From contig NZ_JAFCJJ010000008.1 in NCBI RefSeq assembly GCF_018131015.1, positions 124,001-188,000 on the forward strand: a stretch of 64,000 nt of DNA. Direction: 5' to 3'. The notes beneath the pieces are model-generated. The model was not told where the DNA came from. It saw only the letters and a list, made by a program, of their open reading frames with translations, and made no database searches. Every line of letters begins with the position of its first letter. Position 1 is the first letter of the stretch. Below are positions 16,627 to 29,239 of the stretch, piece after piece. The DNA is from Bradyrhizobium diazoefficiens (GTDB lineage: Bacteria > Pseudomonadota > Alphaproteobacteria > Rhizobiales > Xanthobacteraceae). The translations under genes were made by a program, and so were the position numbers.

Positions 16627-18726
16627 TTACTGGCCTCCAAAGCCGAACATGAACCAGGTGATCAGGCCGGCGACGCCGATCAGCATGGCGAATGCGTAGT
16701 GATAGAGATAGCCGGTCTGGATCTTGACGACGTTGCGGGTGACGTCCAGCACGCGGGCCGAGACTCCGTCGGGGCCGAAGCCGTCGATGACGAAGCCGTC
16801 GCCTTTCTTCCAGAGCTGGTAGCCGATCCACTTCGCCGGACGGACGAAGATGACGTCGTAGAGCTCGTCGAAATACCACTTGTTGAGCAGGAACTGGTAC
16901 AGCATCGGCTGGGTGTTGGCGAGCTCGACCGGCAGGTACGGCTTGCGGATGTAGAAGGTGTAGGAGACCAGGAAGCCCAGCACCATCATCACCGTCGGCA
17001 GGAAGGCGATGGTCTGCGGGATGTGGTGCATCTCCTCGATGATGTGCGGGTTCATCTTCACGGACTCGCGGAAGAACTCCTCGATGCCGTGACCGGCGAA
17101 CAGCTCCTTGAACGGGAAGCCGGCCAGGATCGAGCCGACCGCGAGCACGCCGATCGGGACCAGCATCCAGAGCGGGGCCTCGTGCGCGGCCTCGTAGTGA
17201 TGCTCGTCATGCGGCTCGCCGTGGAAGGTCTTGAAGATCAGGCGCCAGGAGTAGAACGAGGTCAGGCCGGCGGCGACGATCGTCATCAGGAAGCCGTAGA
17301 CCCCGAACGGATTGTGCGAGGCATAGGCGGACTCGATGATCGCGTCCTTGGAGAAGTAGCCGGCGGTGAGCGGGAATCCGGTCAGTGCCAGCGTGCCGAC
17401 CACCATCACCGCATAGGTGTACGGGATCTTCTTCCAGAGCCCGCCCATGTTGCGGATGTCCTGCTCGTGGTGCATCGCGTAGATCACCGAGCCTGACCCT
17501 AAGAACAGCAGCGCCTTGAAGAAGGCGTGCGTGAACAGGTGGAACATGCCGACCGAATAGGCGCCCGCTCCCATCGCCACGAACATGTAGCCGAGCTGCG
17601 AGCAGGTCGAGTAGGCGACGATGCGCTTGATGTCGTTCTGGACGAGGCCGACCGTGGCGGCGAAGAATGCCGTGGTCGCGCCGAAGAACATGACCACCGC
17701 CTGCGCGGTCGGCGCGAGCTCGAACAGCGGCGACAGCCGCGCCACCATGAATACGCCGGCCGTGACCATGGTCGCGGCGTGGATCAGCGCCGAGACCGGG
17801 GTCGGGCCTTCCATCGCGTCCGGCAACCAGGTGTGCAAGAGGAACTGCGCCGACTTGCCCATCGCGCCCATGAACAGCAGGACGCAGGTCAGGGTCAGCG
17901 CGTCGGCATGCCAGCCGAGGAAGTTGATGGTCTTGCCGGTGAGGCCAGGCGCAGCATGGAAGATGGTCTCGAAATCAGTCGAGCCGACCAGCGCGAAGAT
18001 CGCGAAGATGCCGAGCGCGAAGCCGAAATCGCCGACGCGATTGACCACGAAGGCCTTGATGGCGGCGGCGTTCGCCGACGGCTTCTGGTACCAGAAGCCG
18101 ATCAGCAGATAGCTCGCCAGACCCACGCCCTCCCAGCCGAAGAACAGCTGCACGAGGTTGTCGGCGGTCACCAGCATCAGCATCGCGAACGTGAACAGCG
18201 AGAGATAGCCGAAGAAGCGCGGCCGGTACGGATCCTCGTCCATGTAGCCGATGGAATAGAGGTGCACGAGCGAGGACACGGTGGTCACCACCACCAGCAT
18301 CACGGCGGTGAGCGTGTCGACCCGCAGCGTCCAGTAGACCTGCAGATCGCCGGAGAAGATGAAGGGCAGCAGCTGGACGCGGGCGTCGTGGTGCATGAAG
18401 CCGACGTCGACCAGCATCATCCAGGACAGCGCCGCCGAGACGAACAGCAGCCCCGTGGTGATCAGCTCGGCCGCGCGCGAGCCTGCCGCGGCCGGCTCGA
18501 CCGGTCCATGGCCGTGGTCGTCATGGGCGTCGTCGTGATGGCTCTCGTGGATGACGGAGGCATCCTCGGTGATGGTGTCGGACGCATGGGCGTGCGCGCC
18601 ATGGCCGTGATCGCCGTGGTGCTCGACCTCGTCGCCGGAGGGGTTGCGGGCATGCGCGCCGAACAGCGAGATCAGGCCGGCGAGGATGGCGCCCAGCAGC
18701 GGCAGGAAGACGATTGCCTGGACCAT
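16627..18726 (-). CDS. nuoL: NADH-quinone oxidoreductase subunit L
   Basis: A 699-residue, distal proton-pumping membrane subunit of complex I with the long amphipathic helix at the C-terminus. Conserved segments include [38 protein letters not shown] and [15 protein letters not shown]. It is longer than E. coli NuoL (about 613). Part of the excess is a His/Asp-rich insertion of about 55 residues right after the first helix (residues about 23-78, 13 His), which would sit in a loop at the membrane surface. It lies 7 bp after nuoK and abuts nuoM. Confidence 0.95.
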   Translation of the reverse strand: MVQAIVFLPLLGAILAGLISLFGAHARNPSGDEVEHHGDHGHGAHAHASDTITEDASVIHESHHDDAHDDHGHGPVEPAAAGSRAAELITTGLLFVSAALSWMMLVDVGFMHHDARVQLLPFIFSGDLQVYWTLRVDTLTAVMLVVVTTVSSLVHLYSIGYMDEDPYRPRFFGYLSLFTFAMLMLVTADNLVQLFFGWEGVGLASYLLIGFWYQKPSANAAAIKAFVVNRVGDFGFALGIFAIFALVGSTDFETIFHAAPGLTGKTINFLGWHADALTLTCVLLFMGAMGKSAQFLLHTWLPDAMEGPTPVSALIHAATMVTAGVFMVARLSPLFELAPTAQAVVMFFGATTAFFAATVGLVQNDIKRIVAYSTCSQLGYMFVAMGAGAYSVGMFHLFTHAFFKALLFLGSGSVIYAMHHEQDIRNMGGLWKKIPYTYAVMVVGTLALTGFPLTAGYFSKDAIIESAYASHNPFGVYGFLMTIVAAGLTSFYSWRLIFKTFHGEPHDEHHYEAAHEAPLWMLVPIGVLAVGSILAGFPFKELFAGHGIEEFFRESVKMNPHIIEEMHHIPQTIAFLPTVMMVLGFLVSYTFYIRKPYLPVELANTQPMLYQFLLNKWYFDELYDVIFVRPAKWIGYQLWKKGDGFVIDGFGPDGVSARVLDVTRNVVKIQTGYLYHYAFAMLIGVAGLITWFMFGFGGQ

Positions 18727-18733
18727 AGCCCGG

Positions 18734-19042
18734 TTAACCCTTCATCAGATTGACGTCCTCAACCGCGATCGAGCCGCGGTTGCGGAAATAGACCACCAGG
18801 ATGGCAAGACCGATCGCGGCTTCGGCAGCCGCGACCGTGAGCACCAGCAGCGCGAAGACCTGGCCGACGATGTCGCCGAGAAAGGTCGAGAACGCCACGA
18901 GGTTGATGTTGACCGAGAGCAGGATCAGCTCGATCGACATCAGGATGACGATGATGTTCTTGCGGTTCAGGAAGATGCCGAGGATCCCGAGCGTGAACAG
19001 GATCGCGCCGACCGCGAGGTAATGTCCGAGCCCGATCGTCAT
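18734..19042 (-). CDS. nuoK: NADH-quinone oxidoreductase subunit K
   Basis: A 102-residue, three-helix membrane subunit of complex I. It contains [20 protein letters not shown] and the conserved [17 protein letters not shown] helix with a buried Glu, then [11 protein letters not shown]. The ATG at 19042 overlaps the nuoJ TGA (ATGA); an ATG three codons upstream is less likely. Confidence 0.95.
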   Translation of the reverse strand: MTIGLGHYLAVGAILFTLGILGIFLNRKNIIVILMSIELILLSVNINLVAFSTFLGDIVGQVFALLVLTVAAAEAAIGLAILVVYFRNRGSIAVEDVNLMKG

Positions 19043-19677
19043 TTCACCCACTCCGCCGCGTCGGCGTCCGAGAGCCCCTGCCCCGGCGCCACCTTGCGCA
19101 TCGCCATCGCCATCTCCGGCGTGCGCGCGTTCTGAACGTTGATGTCCTGCCGCTTCACGGAGGCCTTGTGGCGCAGCGTCAGCACGATGGCGCCGATCAT
19201 GGCCACCAGCAGCACCATGCCGGCGAGCTGGAAGTAGTGGACGTATTTCGTATAGAGCACGAGCCCGAGCGCCTCGGTGTTGGAGACGTTGGCCGGGATC
19301 GCCGCCGTGATCGTCTTGGCGACGCCGGGGTTGATGACCCAGAAGCCGACGGTCAAGAGCAACTCGAACAGGAAGATGCCGCCGATCACGAGGCCGACCG
19401 GCAGGTACTCGATGAAGCCCTCGCGCAGCTCGAGGAAGTCGACGTCGAGCATCATGATCACGAACAGGAACAGCACCGCGACGGCGCCGACATAGACGAC
19501 GATCAGGATCATCGCAAGGAACTCGGCGCCGAGCAGCACGAACAGGCCGGAGGCGTTGACGAAGGCCAGGATCAGGTACAGCACGGAGTGCACGGGATTG
19601 CGCGAGACAATCACCATCACCGCCGAGGCGACACAGACGCCGGCGAAGAGATAGAAGAACAGCGCGGGAAGGATCAT
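19039..19677 (-). CDS. nuoJ: NADH-quinone oxidoreductase subunit J
   Basis: A 212-residue, five-helix membrane subunit of complex I. It carries [20 protein letters not shown] and the conserved [20 protein letters not shown] helix involved in the active/deactive transition. It ends in the ATGA overlap with nuoK and starts 9 bp after nuoI. Confidence 0.95.
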   Translation of the reverse strand: MILPALFFYLFAGVCVASAVMVIVSRNPVHSVLYLILAFVNASGLFVLLGAEFLAMILIVVYVGAVAVLFLFVIMMLDVDFLELREGFIEYLPVGLVIGGIFLFELLLTVGFWVINPGVAKTITAAIPANVSNTEALGLVLYTKYVHYFQLAGMVLLVAMIGAIVLTLRHKASVKRQDINVQNARTPEMAMAMRKVAPGQGLSDADAAEWVK

Positions 19678-19686
19678 GCCCTCACC

Positions 19687-20181
19687 TCACCGGTACGGCG
19701 CGTCGAGCTCGATCGCTTTCGCGATCTCGCGTTCCCAGCGGTCGCCATTGGCGAGCAGCTTGGCCTTGTCATAGAACAGTTCCTCGCGGGTCTCGGTCGC
19801 GAACTCGAAGTTCGGGCCTTCGACGATGGCGTCGACCGGGCAGGCCTCTTGGCAGAGGCCGCAATAGATGCACTTCACCATGTCGATGTCGTAGCGCACG
19901 GTGCGGCGGGTGCCGTCGTTGCGGCGCGGGCCGGCCTCGATGGTGATGGCCTGCGCCGGGCAGACCGCCTCGCACAGCTTGCAGGCGATGCAGCGCTCCT
20001 CGCCGTTCGGATAGCGGCGCAGCGCGTGCTCGCCGCGGAAGCGCGGCGAGATCGGCCCCTTCTCGAAGGGATAGTTCAGCGTCGGCTTCGGCTGGAAGAA
20101 ATAGCGCATGGCGAGGAAGAACGCCGAGACGAATTCCGACAGCAAAAGCGAGCGTGCAGTGGCGTTGACGTTGATACCCAT
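19687..20181 (-). CDS. nuoI: NADH-quinone oxidoreductase subunit I
   Basis: A 164-residue, peripheral-arm subunit of complex I with two [4Fe-4S] clusters (N6a, N6b). The motifs are [12 protein letters not shown] and [12 protein letters not shown]. The N-terminus has the amphipathic helix used to touch the membrane arm. The frame is open upstream into nuoH; ATG at 20181, 8 bp after nuoH, is the conventional start. Confidence 0.95.
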   Translation of the reverse strand: MGINVNATARSLLLSEFVSAFFLAMRYFFQPKPTLNYPFEKGPISPRFRGEHALRRYPNGEERCIACKLCEAVCPAQAITIEAGPRRNDGTRRTVRYDIDMVKCIYCGLCQEACPVDAIVEGPNFEFATETREELFYDKAKLLANGDRWEREIAKAIELDAPYR

Positions 20182-20189
20182 GACGGCCC

Positions 20190-21257
20190 TCACTTCGGCG
20201 CGATGCCGGCGAAATGCAGCACGCCGGCCACCACGATCACCATCGCCAGCGACAGCGGCAGGAACACCTTCCAGCCGAGACGCATCAGTTGATCGTAGCG
20301 GTAGCGCGGCACGATCGCCTTCGCCATCGCGAACAGGAAGAACATGAAGAACAGTTTCAGCGAGAACCAGATGATCCCCGGCACCCAGTTGAACGGCGGC
20401 AGGTCGACCGGCGGCAGCCAGCCTCCCAGGAACAGGATCGTCGCCATCGCGCACATGGTGCAGATCGCGACGTACTCGCCGAGCATGAACAAGAGGTACG
20501 GCGTCGAGCCGTATTCGACCATGAAGCCGGCGACGAGCTCGGATTCCGCCTCGACGAGGTCGAAGGGCGGGCGGTTGGTTTCCGCCAGCGCCGAGACGTA
20601 GAACACCACGAACATCGGGAACAGCGGCCAGACGTACCAGTTCAGGATGGTGAGCTGCGGCAGCCCGATCAGGCTGGCGAGGCCGCGGACGTGCTGGGCC
20701 TCGACCACGGCCGAAAGGTTCAGCGTGCCGGCGCAGAGCAGCACCGTGATGATAACGAAGCCGATCGAGACCTCGTAGGACACCATCTGCGCCGCCGAGC
20801 GCAGCGCCGCCAGGAACGGGTACTTCGAGTTCGACGACCAGCCGGCCATGATGATGCCGTAGATCGACAGCGACGAGATCGCGAAGATGAAGAGGATGCC
20901 GACATTGATGTCGGAGATCACCCAGCCGAGGTTGGTCGGGATCACCGCCCAGGCCGCGAGGGCGAGCACGCAGGAGACGAGCGGCGCCAGCAGGAAGACG
21001 CCCTTGTTGGCGCCGGAGGGGATGATCGGCTCCTTCAGCACGAACTTCAGGAGGTCGGCGAAGGACTGGAACAGGCCCCAGGGCCCGACCACGTTCGGGC
21101 CGCGGCGGATCTGCACCGCCGCCCAGATCTTGCGATCGGCGAGCAGGATGTAGGCGATCGCGACCAAGAGGACGACGAGCACCAGCACGCTCTCGGCGAC
21201 CATGATGATCAGCGGCCAGAGGAACCCGGTCCAGAATGCGCTCTCAAAGAATTCCAT
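20190..21257 (-). CDS. nuoH: NADH-quinone oxidoreductase subunit H
   Basis: A 355-residue, eight-helix membrane subunit of complex I at the quinone-binding site. Conserved parts are [20 protein letters not shown], the [20 protein letters not shown] loop, and [15 protein letters not shown]. It lies 4 bp after nuoG. Length is typical of alphaproteobacteria. Confidence 0.95.
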   Translation of the reverse strand: MEFFESAFWTGFLWPLIIMVAESVLVLVVLLVAIAYILLADRKIWAAVQIRRGPNVVGPWGLFQSFADLLKFVLKEPIIPSGANKGVFLLAPLVSCVLALAAWAVIPTNLGWVISDINVGILFIFAISSLSIYGIIMAGWSSNSKYPFLAALRSAAQMVSYEVSIGFVIITVLLCAGTLNLSAVVEAQHVRGLASLIGLPQLTILNWYVWPLFPMFVVFYVSALAETNRPPFDLVEAESELVAGFMVEYGSTPYLLFMLGEYVAICTMCAMATILFLGGWLPPVDLPPFNWVPGIIWFSLKLFFMFFLFAMAKAIVPRYRYDQLMRLGWKVFLPLSLAMVIVVAGVLHFAGIAPK

Positions 21258-21261
21258 CAGC

Positions 21262-23337
21262 TCACTCCGCTGCGGTCAGCATCTGCCCGGAGGCAAGCCG
21301 CGAGCACTCCGCCATCACGGCGGACGCACGCGCGATCGGGTTGGTCAGGTAGAAGTCCTCGACGAAGGATTTGAACGGCGCCTTTTCCGGCGTGCCGCCC
21401 TTTCCGGCAAGCTTCTTGACCTGGTCGGCCGAGCCGGCCTCGATCTGGTCGAGACGGATCAGGTGCGGCGCGGCCTTGAACACCGCCTGGCGCAGCGCCG
21501 CCAGCGAGTCATAGCCGAGCTTCTTGCCGAGCGCCTCCGACAGCGCGCGGACGATCGCCCAGTCCTCGCGGGCCTCGCCCGGCGGGAACGCTGCGCGGCC
21601 CGTCATCTGCACGCGGCCTTCGGTGTTGACGTAGATCGCGGACTTCTCGGTATAGGCGGCCGCCGGCAGGATCACGTCCGCACGATGCGCGCCGCGGTCG
21701 CCATGGGTGCCGATATAGACCACGAAGGTGCCGTCCGGCGCCTTGATCTCGTCGGCGCCGAGCAGGAACAAGAGGTCCAGCGTGCCGAAGGTGGTCATCT
21801 GCGCCGCGTTCAGCCCGCCCTGGCCTGCGACGAAGCCGATGTCGAGCGCGCCGACGCGCGAGGCGGTCTCGTGCAGCACGCCAAAGCCGTTCCAGCCGTC
21901 CTTCACCGCGCCGACGTCCAGCGCAAGCTTTGCGGCGGCGGCGAGGATGGCGGCGCCGTCATGACGCGAGGCCGCGCCCGCGCCGACCATGACGATCGGG
22001 TTCTTGGCGTTCTTCAGCACGTCCATGAAGGCGTGCTTGCCGGCCGCGAGCGTACCGAGCGTCTCTGTGCCCGCGCCGAGATGGTCGTAGTCATAGGTCA
22101 GGTCGGCCTTGGCGCCGATCACGCCGACCTTGAAGCCGCCGGCGCGCCAGCGCTTGCGGATGCGGGCGTTGAACACGGCCGCCTCCTTGCGCGGATTGGC
22201 GCCGACGATCAGCAGCGCGTCGGCCTGCTCCACGCCGACCAGGGTGGGGTTGAAGATGTAGGAGCCGCGGCCGAGCGCGGCGTCGAAGGCGTCGCCGCCC
22301 TGCACCGCCAGATTGGCCGAGCCGAGCTTGCCGAGCAGATCCTTCAGCGCGAACATTTCCTCGACACCGGCGAGATCGCCCGCGATCGCGCCGATGCGCT
22401 TGCCGTCGGTGCGCACAGCCTTCGCCGCGATCGCTGCAAAGGCTTCCGGCCAGCTTGCCGCGCGCAGCTTGCCGGCTTCGCGGATATAGGGCCGGTCGAG
22501 CCGCTGGGTGCGCAGGCCGTCGACGATGTGGCGGGTCTTGTCCGAGATCCACTCCTCGTTCACCGCCTCGTTGATGCGCGGCAGCACGCGCATCACCTCG
22601 CGGCCGCGGGTGTCGACGCGGATCGCCGAGCCGATGCCGTCCATGACGTCGATGGACTGGGTCTTGCCGAGCTCCCAGGGGCGCGCGGCAAACGCATAGG
22701 GCTTCGAGGTCAGCGCGCCGACCGGGCAGATGTCGACGAGATTGCCCTGCAGTTCCGAGGTCAATGCGTGCTGGAGATAGGTCGTGATCTCCATGTCCTC
22801 GCCGCGGCCGGTCGCGCCCATCTCGGGGGCGCCGGCGACTTCCGCCGAGAAGCGGACGCAGCGCGTGCACTGGATGCAGCGGTTCATCGAGGTCTTGACC
22901 AGCGCGCCGAGATACTTGTCCTCGACCGCGCGCTTGTTCTCGGCGAAACGGCTGGTGTCGACACCATAGCCCATCGCCTGGTCCTGCAGGTCGCACTCGC
23001 CGCCCTGGTCGCAGATCGGACAGTCCAGCGGATGGTTGATGAGCAAAAACTCCATCACGCCTTCGCGCGCCTTCTTCACCATCGGCGAACGGGTGGAGAT
23101 TTCCGGCGGCTCGCCCTTGGGGCCCGGACGGCAGTCGCGCACGCCCCAGGCGCAGCTCGCGACCGGCTTCGGGCCGCCCTTCACCTCGACGAGGCACATC
23201 CGGCAATTGCCGGCGATCGACAGCCGCTCGTGATAGCAGAAGCGCGGAATCTCGGCGCCGGCGGCTTCGCACGCCTGCAGCAGCGTGTACTCGGCCGGAA
23301 CATCGATCTCTTTGCCGTCGATGATGAGCTTGGTCAT
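21262..23337 (-). CDS. nuoG: NADH-quinone oxidoreductase subunit G
   Basis: A 691-residue, Fe-S and molybdopterin-oxidoreductase-like subunit of complex I. The N-terminal ferredoxin domain has the [2Fe-2S] motif (CRMCLVEVK), then the His-Cys3 motif ([18 protein letters not shown]) and the [4Fe-4S] motif (CIQCTRC, then CPVGAL). The large C-terminal domain lacks cofactor function, as is usual. Spacing is 5 bp to nuoF and 4 bp to nuoH. Confidence 0.95.
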   Translation of the reverse strand: MTKLIIDGKEIDVPAEYTLLQACEAAGAEIPRFCYHERLSIAGNCRMCLVEVKGGPKPVASCAWGVRDCRPGPKGEPPEISTRSPMVKKAREGVMEFLLINHPLDCPICDQGGECDLQDQAMGYGVDTSRFAENKRAVEDKYLGALVKTSMNRCIQCTRCVRFSAEVAGAPEMGATGRGEDMEITTYLQHALTSELQGNLVDICPVGALTSKPYAFAARPWELGKTQSIDVMDGIGSAIRVDTRGREVMRVLPRINEAVNEEWISDKTRHIVDGLRTQRLDRPYIREAGKLRAASWPEAFAAIAAKAVRTDGKRIGAIAGDLAGVEEMFALKDLLGKLGSANLAVQGGDAFDAALGRGSYIFNPTLVGVEQADALLIVGANPRKEAAVFNARIRKRWRAGGFKVGVIGAKADLTYDYDHLGAGTETLGTLAAGKHAFMDVLKNAKNPIVMVGAGAASRHDGAAILAAAAKLALDVGAVKDGWNGFGVLHETASRVGALDIGFVAGQGGLNAAQMTTFGTLDLLFLLGADEIKAPDGTFVVYIGTHGDRGAHRADVILPAAAYTEKSAIYVNTEGRVQMTGRAAFPPGEAREDWAIVRALSEALGKKLGYDSLAALRQAVFKAAPHLIRLDQIEAGSADQVKKLAGKGGTPEKAPFKSFVEDFYLTNPIARASAVMAECSRLASGQMLTAAE

Positions 23338-23342
23338 TCTTC

Positions 23343-24668
<1,326 letters not shown>

Positions 24669-24683
24669 TTCAGTGCTTTCCGA

Positions 24684-24890
24684 TCAACGGTTGGCTTGCT
24701 TGTAGGCAAGCCCGGCGGCGCAGACGCCAAAGGTCAGCGCCCAGAGCAGACTGGATTCCAGCGTCGCGTTCAGGCTGAAACGCTGCAGCAGGAAAATGAA
24801 CATGGCCGCCACGGCGGCATGCATCGCGATGAAGCCCCACTTCTTCATGGCACCGCCCCCCTTGGCTGCCGGCGACGAGACCTCACGCAT
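24684..24890 (-). CDS. 68-residue membrane protein between nuoE and nuoF
   Basis: Its ATG shares a base with the nuoE stop (TGATG), and AAGGAGA lies about 7 bases before it. An internal ATG at 24848 (MKKWGFIAMHAAV) is an alternative start and begins just before the first helix. There are two hydrophobic segments (AMHAAVAAMFIFLLQ and SSLLWALTFGVCAAGLAY). It is not a standard complex I subunit. Being embedded in the operon, it could be an accessory or assembly protein, but this is inference only. Confidence 0.7.
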   Translation of the reverse strand: MREVSSPAAKGGGAMKKWGFIAMHAAVAAMFIFLLQRFSLNATLESSLLWALTFGVCAAGLAYKQANR

Positions 24891-25501
24891 CAGGAGGTCT
24901 CCTTCAGCGTGGTCGGTCCGGTGATCGGCGCCGAGAACTGGCGGCCGTTCTGCGGACCGGGCTTCGGCGGATTGCCGGAGGCAAAGCCGTCCAGCACCTT
25001 GCCGAAGGTCTCCTTGGTCAGATCCTCATAGGTGTCCTTGCCGATCAGCACCATCGGCGCGTTCACGCAGGCGCCGAGGCATTCCACCTCTTCCCAGCTG
25101 AAATTGCCGTCCTTGGAGAGATGGAAGGGCTCGTGATGGATCCGGCTCTCGCAGACATGGATCAGGTCCTCGGCACCGCGCAGGCGGCACGGCGTGGTGC
25201 CGCAGACCTGGACGTGGGCCTTCTTGCCGACGGGGGCGAGCTGGAACATCGTGTAGAAGGTCGCGACCTCGAGCACGCGGATATAGGGCATGTCGAGCAT
25301 GTCGGCGATGACGCGGATCGCGGCTTCCGACACCCAGCCCTCGTGCTGCTCCTGCGCGCGCCAGAGGATTGCGATCACGGCGGACGCCTGCCGCCCGGCC
25401 GGATATTTCGCGATCTGCTGCTTTGCGAAGGCAAGGTTCTCCTCCGTGAAGGCGAAGCTCGCGGGCTGGACTTCCTTGGGCGCTAATCGGCGGACGGACA
25501 T
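24890..25501 (-). CDS. nuoE: NADH-quinone oxidoreductase subunit E
   Basis: A 203-residue, thioredoxin-fold [2Fe-2S] subunit of complex I (cluster N1a). Ligands are seen in [12 protein letters not shown] (C-x4-C) and [10 protein letters not shown] (C-x3-C). The C-terminus is longer than in E. coli and ends in a Pro/Gly-rich tail, as in other rhizobia. It lies 10 bp downstream of the methyltransferase gene. Confidence 0.95.
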   Translation of the reverse strand: MSVRRLAPKEVQPASFAFTEENLAFAKQQIAKYPAGRQASAVIAILWRAQEQHEGWVSEAAIRVIADMLDMPYIRVLEVATFYTMFQLAPVGKKAHVQVCGTTPCRLRGAEDLIHVCESRIHHEPFHLSKDGNFSWEEVECLGACVNAPMVLIGKDTYEDLTKETFGKVLDGFASGNPPKPGPQNGRQFSAPITGPTTLKETS

Positions 25502-25511
25502 CTCTTATCTC

Positions 25512-26474
25512 TCACTGCATGCGGCGCGCGGTTTTCGCATTCAGGGCCTCGATCCTGCCCTGCCAGAATGCGCTTGCGGTGCCGAAAACGTTGTAGCCGA
25601 CATGGGTCGAAACCTTGATGCGATCGAGGATCGACAGCTCGGTCACGGTCTCCAGGCGGTTGCTGCGCGGATCGAACACGATCAGCTTCAGCGGGGTCTG
25701 TTCGAGGATGAAGCGCGACACCGCATGCGAGCGATCGCTGCCGTGCTCCTCGCACATGATGACACTGTCGGCCTGAAGCAGCCGCGCGCCGCCCTTGATC
25801 GCCTCGATCTCGACGCCCTCGACGTCGAGCTTGATCAGGTATTTGCCGCTGGTCGAGATCTTGCCGTCGTCGATCAGATTGTCCAGCGCGAGTACCGGCA
25901 CCTCCTCGCCGCCATCGGCCGCATCGCCGGCGATGCTGAAGGCCTCGTGCTTGGTGCCGGACAGCCGCGCGCTGCCGCGGGCCGCGCCGATCGCGCATTT
26001 CAGGGTCTCGAAGCGGTTGCCGTTGACGCGGGCGTTGTTGGCGAGCTTCGGATAGTTCTGTCCCGACGGCTCGATCGCGATCGCCTTGTGCGCGCCGAAC
26101 GGCTTGCTCGAGACCAGCACCGACCAGTAGCCGTAATTGGCGCCGCAATCGAGCAGCGTGTAATCGACGTCGACGGAGTCGGCGAACAGCAGCTCGAGCT
26201 CGTCCTCGTAATTGTAGGAGCGGTTGAGCAGCTTGCTCCAGTAGCCGTCGCCGTAGGGGAATTCGAACACGGCGTCCGGATTGAGCTTGATCGCGATGTT
26301 GCGCCTGGGCAGCGTCTTCGCCAGCAGATTGGCGCAGGCGATGTAGCCCATATGCGAGAAGTGCGAGGAGATCTTCGATCCCGTCACCAGCGCCAAGGCA
26401 GCCGTCCGCTCCCACAGGTTGGCCCCTTCCAGGGCCCCCGAGGCGCGGTCAAACTGGATTGGCGCCTGCGCCAT
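25512..26474 (-). CDS. FkbM-family methyltransferase inside the nuo operon
   Basis: A 320-residue SAM-dependent methyltransferase. LLDCGANYGYWSVLV is the SAM-binding motif I; KAIAIEPSGQNYPKLANNAR and YLIKLDVEGVEIEAIKGG are characteristic of the FkbM family. The ATG shares one base with the nuoD stop (TGATG), and nuoE follows after 10 bp, so it must be cotranscribed with complex I genes. FkbM enzymes usually methylate hydroxyl groups of small molecules or glycans. Modification of a complex I subunit or quinone is possible from context but is not shown. Confidence 0.88.
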   Translation of the reverse strand: MAQAPIQFDRASGALEGANLWERTAALALVTGSKISSHFSHMGYIACANLLAKTLPRRNIAIKLNPDAVFEFPYGDGYWSKLLNRSYNYEDELELLFADSVDVDYTLLDCGANYGYWSVLVSSKPFGAHKAIAIEPSGQNYPKLANNARVNGNRFETLKCAIGAARGSARLSGTKHEAFSIAGDAADGGEEVPVLALDNLIDDGKISTSGKYLIKLDVEGVEIEAIKGGARLLQADSVIMCEEHGSDRSHAVSRFILEQTPLKLIVFDPRSNRLETVTELSILDRIKVSTHVGYNVFGTASAFWQGRIEALNAKTARRMQ

Positions 26475-27670
26475 CACCGATCGACCTCTCCGAACACGAT
26501 GTCGAGCGAGCCGAGAATGGCCGAGACGTCGGCGAGCAGGTGGCCGCGGCAGATGTGGTCCATCGCCTGCAGATGCGCAAAGCCCGGCGCGCGGATCTTG
26601 CACTTGTAGGGCTTGTTGGTGCCGTCGGCGACGAGATAGACGCCGAACTCACCCTTCGGTGCCTCGACCGCGGCATAGACTTCGCCGGCCGGCACGTGGA
26701 CGCCTTCGGTGTAGAGCTTGAAGTGGTGGATGAGAGCTTCCATCGAGCGCTTCATCTCGCCGCGGCGGGGCGGTGCAACCTTGTTGTCCTCGACGACGAC
26801 AGGTCCCTTCCCCTCCGGCGCGTTCATCTTCTCGATGCACTGCTTCATGATGCGCACGGACTGGCGCATCTCTTCCATGCGGATCAGGTAGCGGTCGTAG
26901 CAGTCGCCGTTCTTGCCGATCGGAATGTCGAAATCCATCTCGGCGTAGCACTCATAGGGCTGCGACTTGCGCAGGTCCCAGGCCGCGCCCGAGCCGCGCA
27001 CCATCACGCCGGAGAAGCCCCACTCCCAGGCTTCCTTCAGCGGCACCACGCCGATGTCGACGTTGCGCTGCTTGAAGATGCGGTTGGCGGTAAGCAAGCG
27101 GTCGAGGTCGTCCACCACCTTCAGGAACGGATCGCACCAGGCCTCGATGTCGTCCACCAGCTTCTGCGGCAGGTCCTGATGCACGCCGCCGACGCGGAAG
27201 AAGGCCGCATGCATGCGGCTGCCCGAGGCGCGCTCGTAGAACACCATCAGCTTCTCGCGCTCCTCGAATCCCCACAGCGGCGGGGTGAGCGCGCCGACGT
27301 CCATCGCCTGCGTGGTGACGTTGAGCAGATGCGACAGGATGCGGCCGATCTCGCAATAGAGCACGCGGATGAGCTGGCCGCGGCGCGGCACCTCGATGCC
27401 GAGCAGTTTTTCGGCGGCGAGGCAGAAGGCGTGCTCCTGGTTCATCGGCGCGACGTAGTCGAGGCGATCGAAGTACGGAATCGCCTGCAGATACGTCTTC
27501 TGCTCGATCAGCTTTTCGGTGCCGCGGTGAAGCAGGCCAATGTGCGGGTCGACGCGGGCGACGACTTCGCCGTCAAGCTCCAGCACGAGGCGGAGCACGC
27601 CATGCGCCGCCGGATGCTGCGGTCCGAAGTTGATGGTAAAGTTGCGAAGCTGTTCAGGTTGCTCGTTCAT
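26474..27670 (-). CDS. nuoD: NADH-quinone oxidoreductase subunit D
   Basis: A 398-residue, 49-kDa-type subunit of complex I lining the quinone site. It begins with [20 protein letters not shown] (conserved His loop), then [20 protein letters not shown] and [15 protein letters not shown]. The C-terminus [12 protein letters not shown] is standard. It is separate from nuoC, 2 bp apart, as in other alphaproteobacteria. Confidence 0.96.
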   Translation of the reverse strand: MNEQPEQLRNFTINFGPQHPAAHGVLRLVLELDGEVVARVDPHIGLLHRGTEKLIEQKTYLQAIPYFDRLDYVAPMNQEHAFCLAAEKLLGIEVPRRGQLIRVLYCEIGRILSHLLNVTTQAMDVGALTPPLWGFEEREKLMVFYERASGSRMHAAFFRVGGVHQDLPQKLVDDIEAWCDPFLKVVDDLDRLLTANRIFKQRNVDIGVVPLKEAWEWGFSGVMVRGSGAAWDLRKSQPYECYAEMDFDIPIGKNGDCYDRYLIRMEEMRQSVRIMKQCIEKMNAPEGKGPVVVEDNKVAPPRRGEMKRSMEALIHHFKLYTEGVHVPAGEVYAAVEAPKGEFGVYLVADGTNKPYKCKIRAPGFAHLQAMDHICRGHLLADVSAILGSLDIVFGEVDR

Positions 27671-27672
27671 GA

Positions 27673-28284
27673 TCAGGCCTTCGGTTCCGCCTTCTCGTCA
27701 CCGGGAAGCGGATAGTCCGCCCCTTCCCACGGCGAGAGGAAATCGAACTTGCGGAATTCCTGGTTGAGCCGCACCGGCTCGTACACCACGCGCTTCTCCT
27801 GGTCGTCGTAGCGGACCTCGAGGAAGCCGGTGGTCGGGAAATCCTTGCGCAGCGGATGACCCTCGAAACCGTAATCGGTGAGGATGCGGCGCATGTCGGG
27901 ATGGCCGACGAAGAACACGCCATAGAGGTCATAGGCCTCGCGCTCGAACCAGTCGGCGCCAGGGAAGATTTCGATCAGGGACGGCACCTGGGTGGTCTCG
28001 TCGGCGGCGACCCGTAGCCGGATCCGCGTGTTCAGCGTCGGGGACAGGAAGTGGTAGATCACGTCAAAACGCTTCTCGCGGTCGGGATAGTCGACCGCGG
28101 TGACGTCGGTGATGTTGACGAAGCGGCAATTCGGATCGTCGCGGAGGTACTTGACCACCTCGACGATCTTGGCGGCCTCGACGTCCACCGTGAGCTGGTT
28201 GAAGGCCACCGAATGCCCGGTAGCCGCGCCCGGAAGCGCGCTAACGATCGATTGCCCAAGGGCTTCGAGCTTGCCGTCGTCCAT
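27673..28284 (-). CDS. nuoC: NADH-quinone oxidoreductase subunit C
   Basis: A 203-residue, 30-kDa-type hydrophilic subunit of complex I. The signature [20 protein letters not shown] followed by [16 protein letters not shown] is clear. The frame is open far upstream inside nuoB; the ATG at 28284 ([10 protein letters not shown]) is used. It contacts NuoB, NuoD and NuoI in the peripheral arm. Confidence 0.95.
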   Translation of the reverse strand: MDDGKLEALGQSIVSALPGAATGHSVAFNQLTVDVEAAKIVEVVKYLRDDPNCRFVNITDVTAVDYPDREKRFDVIYHFLSPTLNTRIRLRVAADETTQVPSLIEIFPGADWFEREAYDLYGVFFVGHPDMRRILTDYGFEGHPLRKDFPTTGFLEVRYDDQEKRVVYEPVRLNQEFRKFDFLSPWEGADYPLPGDEKAEPKA

Positions 28285-28295
28285 GACGTAAAACC

Positions 28296-28883
28296 TTAGC
28301 GTTCGATGGTGCCGGTGCGGCGGATCTTCTTCTGCAGCAGCAGCACGCCGTAGAGCAGCGCTTCCGCCGTGGGCGGGCAGCCGGGCACGTAGATGTCGAT
28401 CGGCACGATGCGGTCGCAGCCGCGCACGACCGAGTAGGAATAGTGATAGTAGCCGCCGCCGTTGGCGCAGGAGCCCATCGAGATGACGTAGCGCGGCTCC
28501 GGCATCTGGTCGTAGACCTTGCGCAAGGCCGGAGCCATCTTGTTGGTCAGGGTGCCCGCGACGATCATCACGTCGGACTGGCGCGGCGAGGCACGCGGGG
28601 CGAAGCCGAAGCGCTCGACGTCGTAGCGCGGCATCGACACCTGCATCATCTCGACCGCGCAGCAGGCGAGACCGAAGGTCATCCACATCAGGGAGCCGGT
28701 GCGGGCCCAGGTGATGAGGTCGTCGGTCGCGGCGACGAAGAAGCCCTTGTCGGACAGCTCGTGATTGACCTCGAGGAAGAACGGATCATTGGCCCCGATT
28801 GGCTTGCCGGTCGACGGGTCCAGAATGCCCCTGGGGGCCGGCGCAACAGCCGGACCGGTGGACGATGCAGGGTTCAATCCCAT
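28296..28883 (-). CDS. nuoB: NADH-quinone oxidoreductase subunit B
   Basis: A 195-residue subunit of complex I that carries cluster N2, the electron donor to quinone. Ligands lie in [14 protein letters not shown] (tandem Cys), [12 protein letters not shown] and [11 protein letters not shown]. The start ATG at 28883 has AAAGGAG 7 bases upstream and overlaps the nuoA end by 10 bp. An ATG seven codons earlier is possible but lacks this site. Confidence 0.95.
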   Translation of the reverse strand: MGLNPASSTGPAVAPAPRGILDPSTGKPIGANDPFFLEVNHELSDKGFFVAATDDLITWARTGSLMWMTFGLACCAVEMMQVSMPRYDVERFGFAPRASPRQSDVMIVAGTLTNKMAPALRKVYDQMPEPRYVISMGSCANGGGYYHYSYSVVRGCDRIVPIDIYVPGCPPTAEALLYGVLLLQKKIRRTGTIER

Positions 28884-29239
28884 TCCAGTGCTCCTTTCTT
28901 CCATTCATAGGCGAACCCGACCGTCAGCACGGCGAGGAACACCACCATGGACCAGAAGCCGGTCGCGCCGAGCTTGCCGAACGCCACCGCCCAGGGAAAC
29001 AGGAACGCCACCTCGAGATCGAAGATGATGAAGAGGATGGCGACGAGGTAGAAGCGGACGTCGAACTTCATCCGGGCGTCGTCGAAGGCGTTGAAACCGC
29101 ACTCATACGCCGACAGTTTTTCCGGGTCCGGCTGCTGGAAGGCCACGATGAAGGGGGCGATCAGCAGCACGAGGCCGATGAGGCCCGCTACCCCTATGAA
29201 GACGACGAGTGGAAGATAGTTCTGCAGAATGCCGCTCAT
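28874..29239 (-). CDS. nuoA: NADH-quinone oxidoreductase subunit A
   Basis: A 121-residue, three-helix membrane subunit of complex I near the quinone site. It contains [20 protein letters not shown], with the conserved Cys loop, and [20 protein letters not shown]. It is the first gene of the operon. The ATG at 29239 is used although the frame is open farther upstream. About 500 bp without a gene precede it. Confidence 0.95.
   Translation of the reverse strand: MSGILQNYLPLVVFIGVAGLIGLVLLIAPFIVAFQQPDPEKLSAYECGFNAFDDARMKFDVRFYLVAILFIIFDLEVAFLFPWAVAFGKLGATGFWSMVVFLAVLTVGFAYEWKKGALEWD

Noticed and set aside
15121..17496. A 791-codon open frame opposite nuoM and nuoL, and similar long frames opposite other nuo genes and lon
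   Set aside because: They are antisense frames kept open by high G+C codon bias. Their products are low-complexity His/Asp/Arg/Glu-rich and resemble no family, while the other strand encodes clear complex I subunits.
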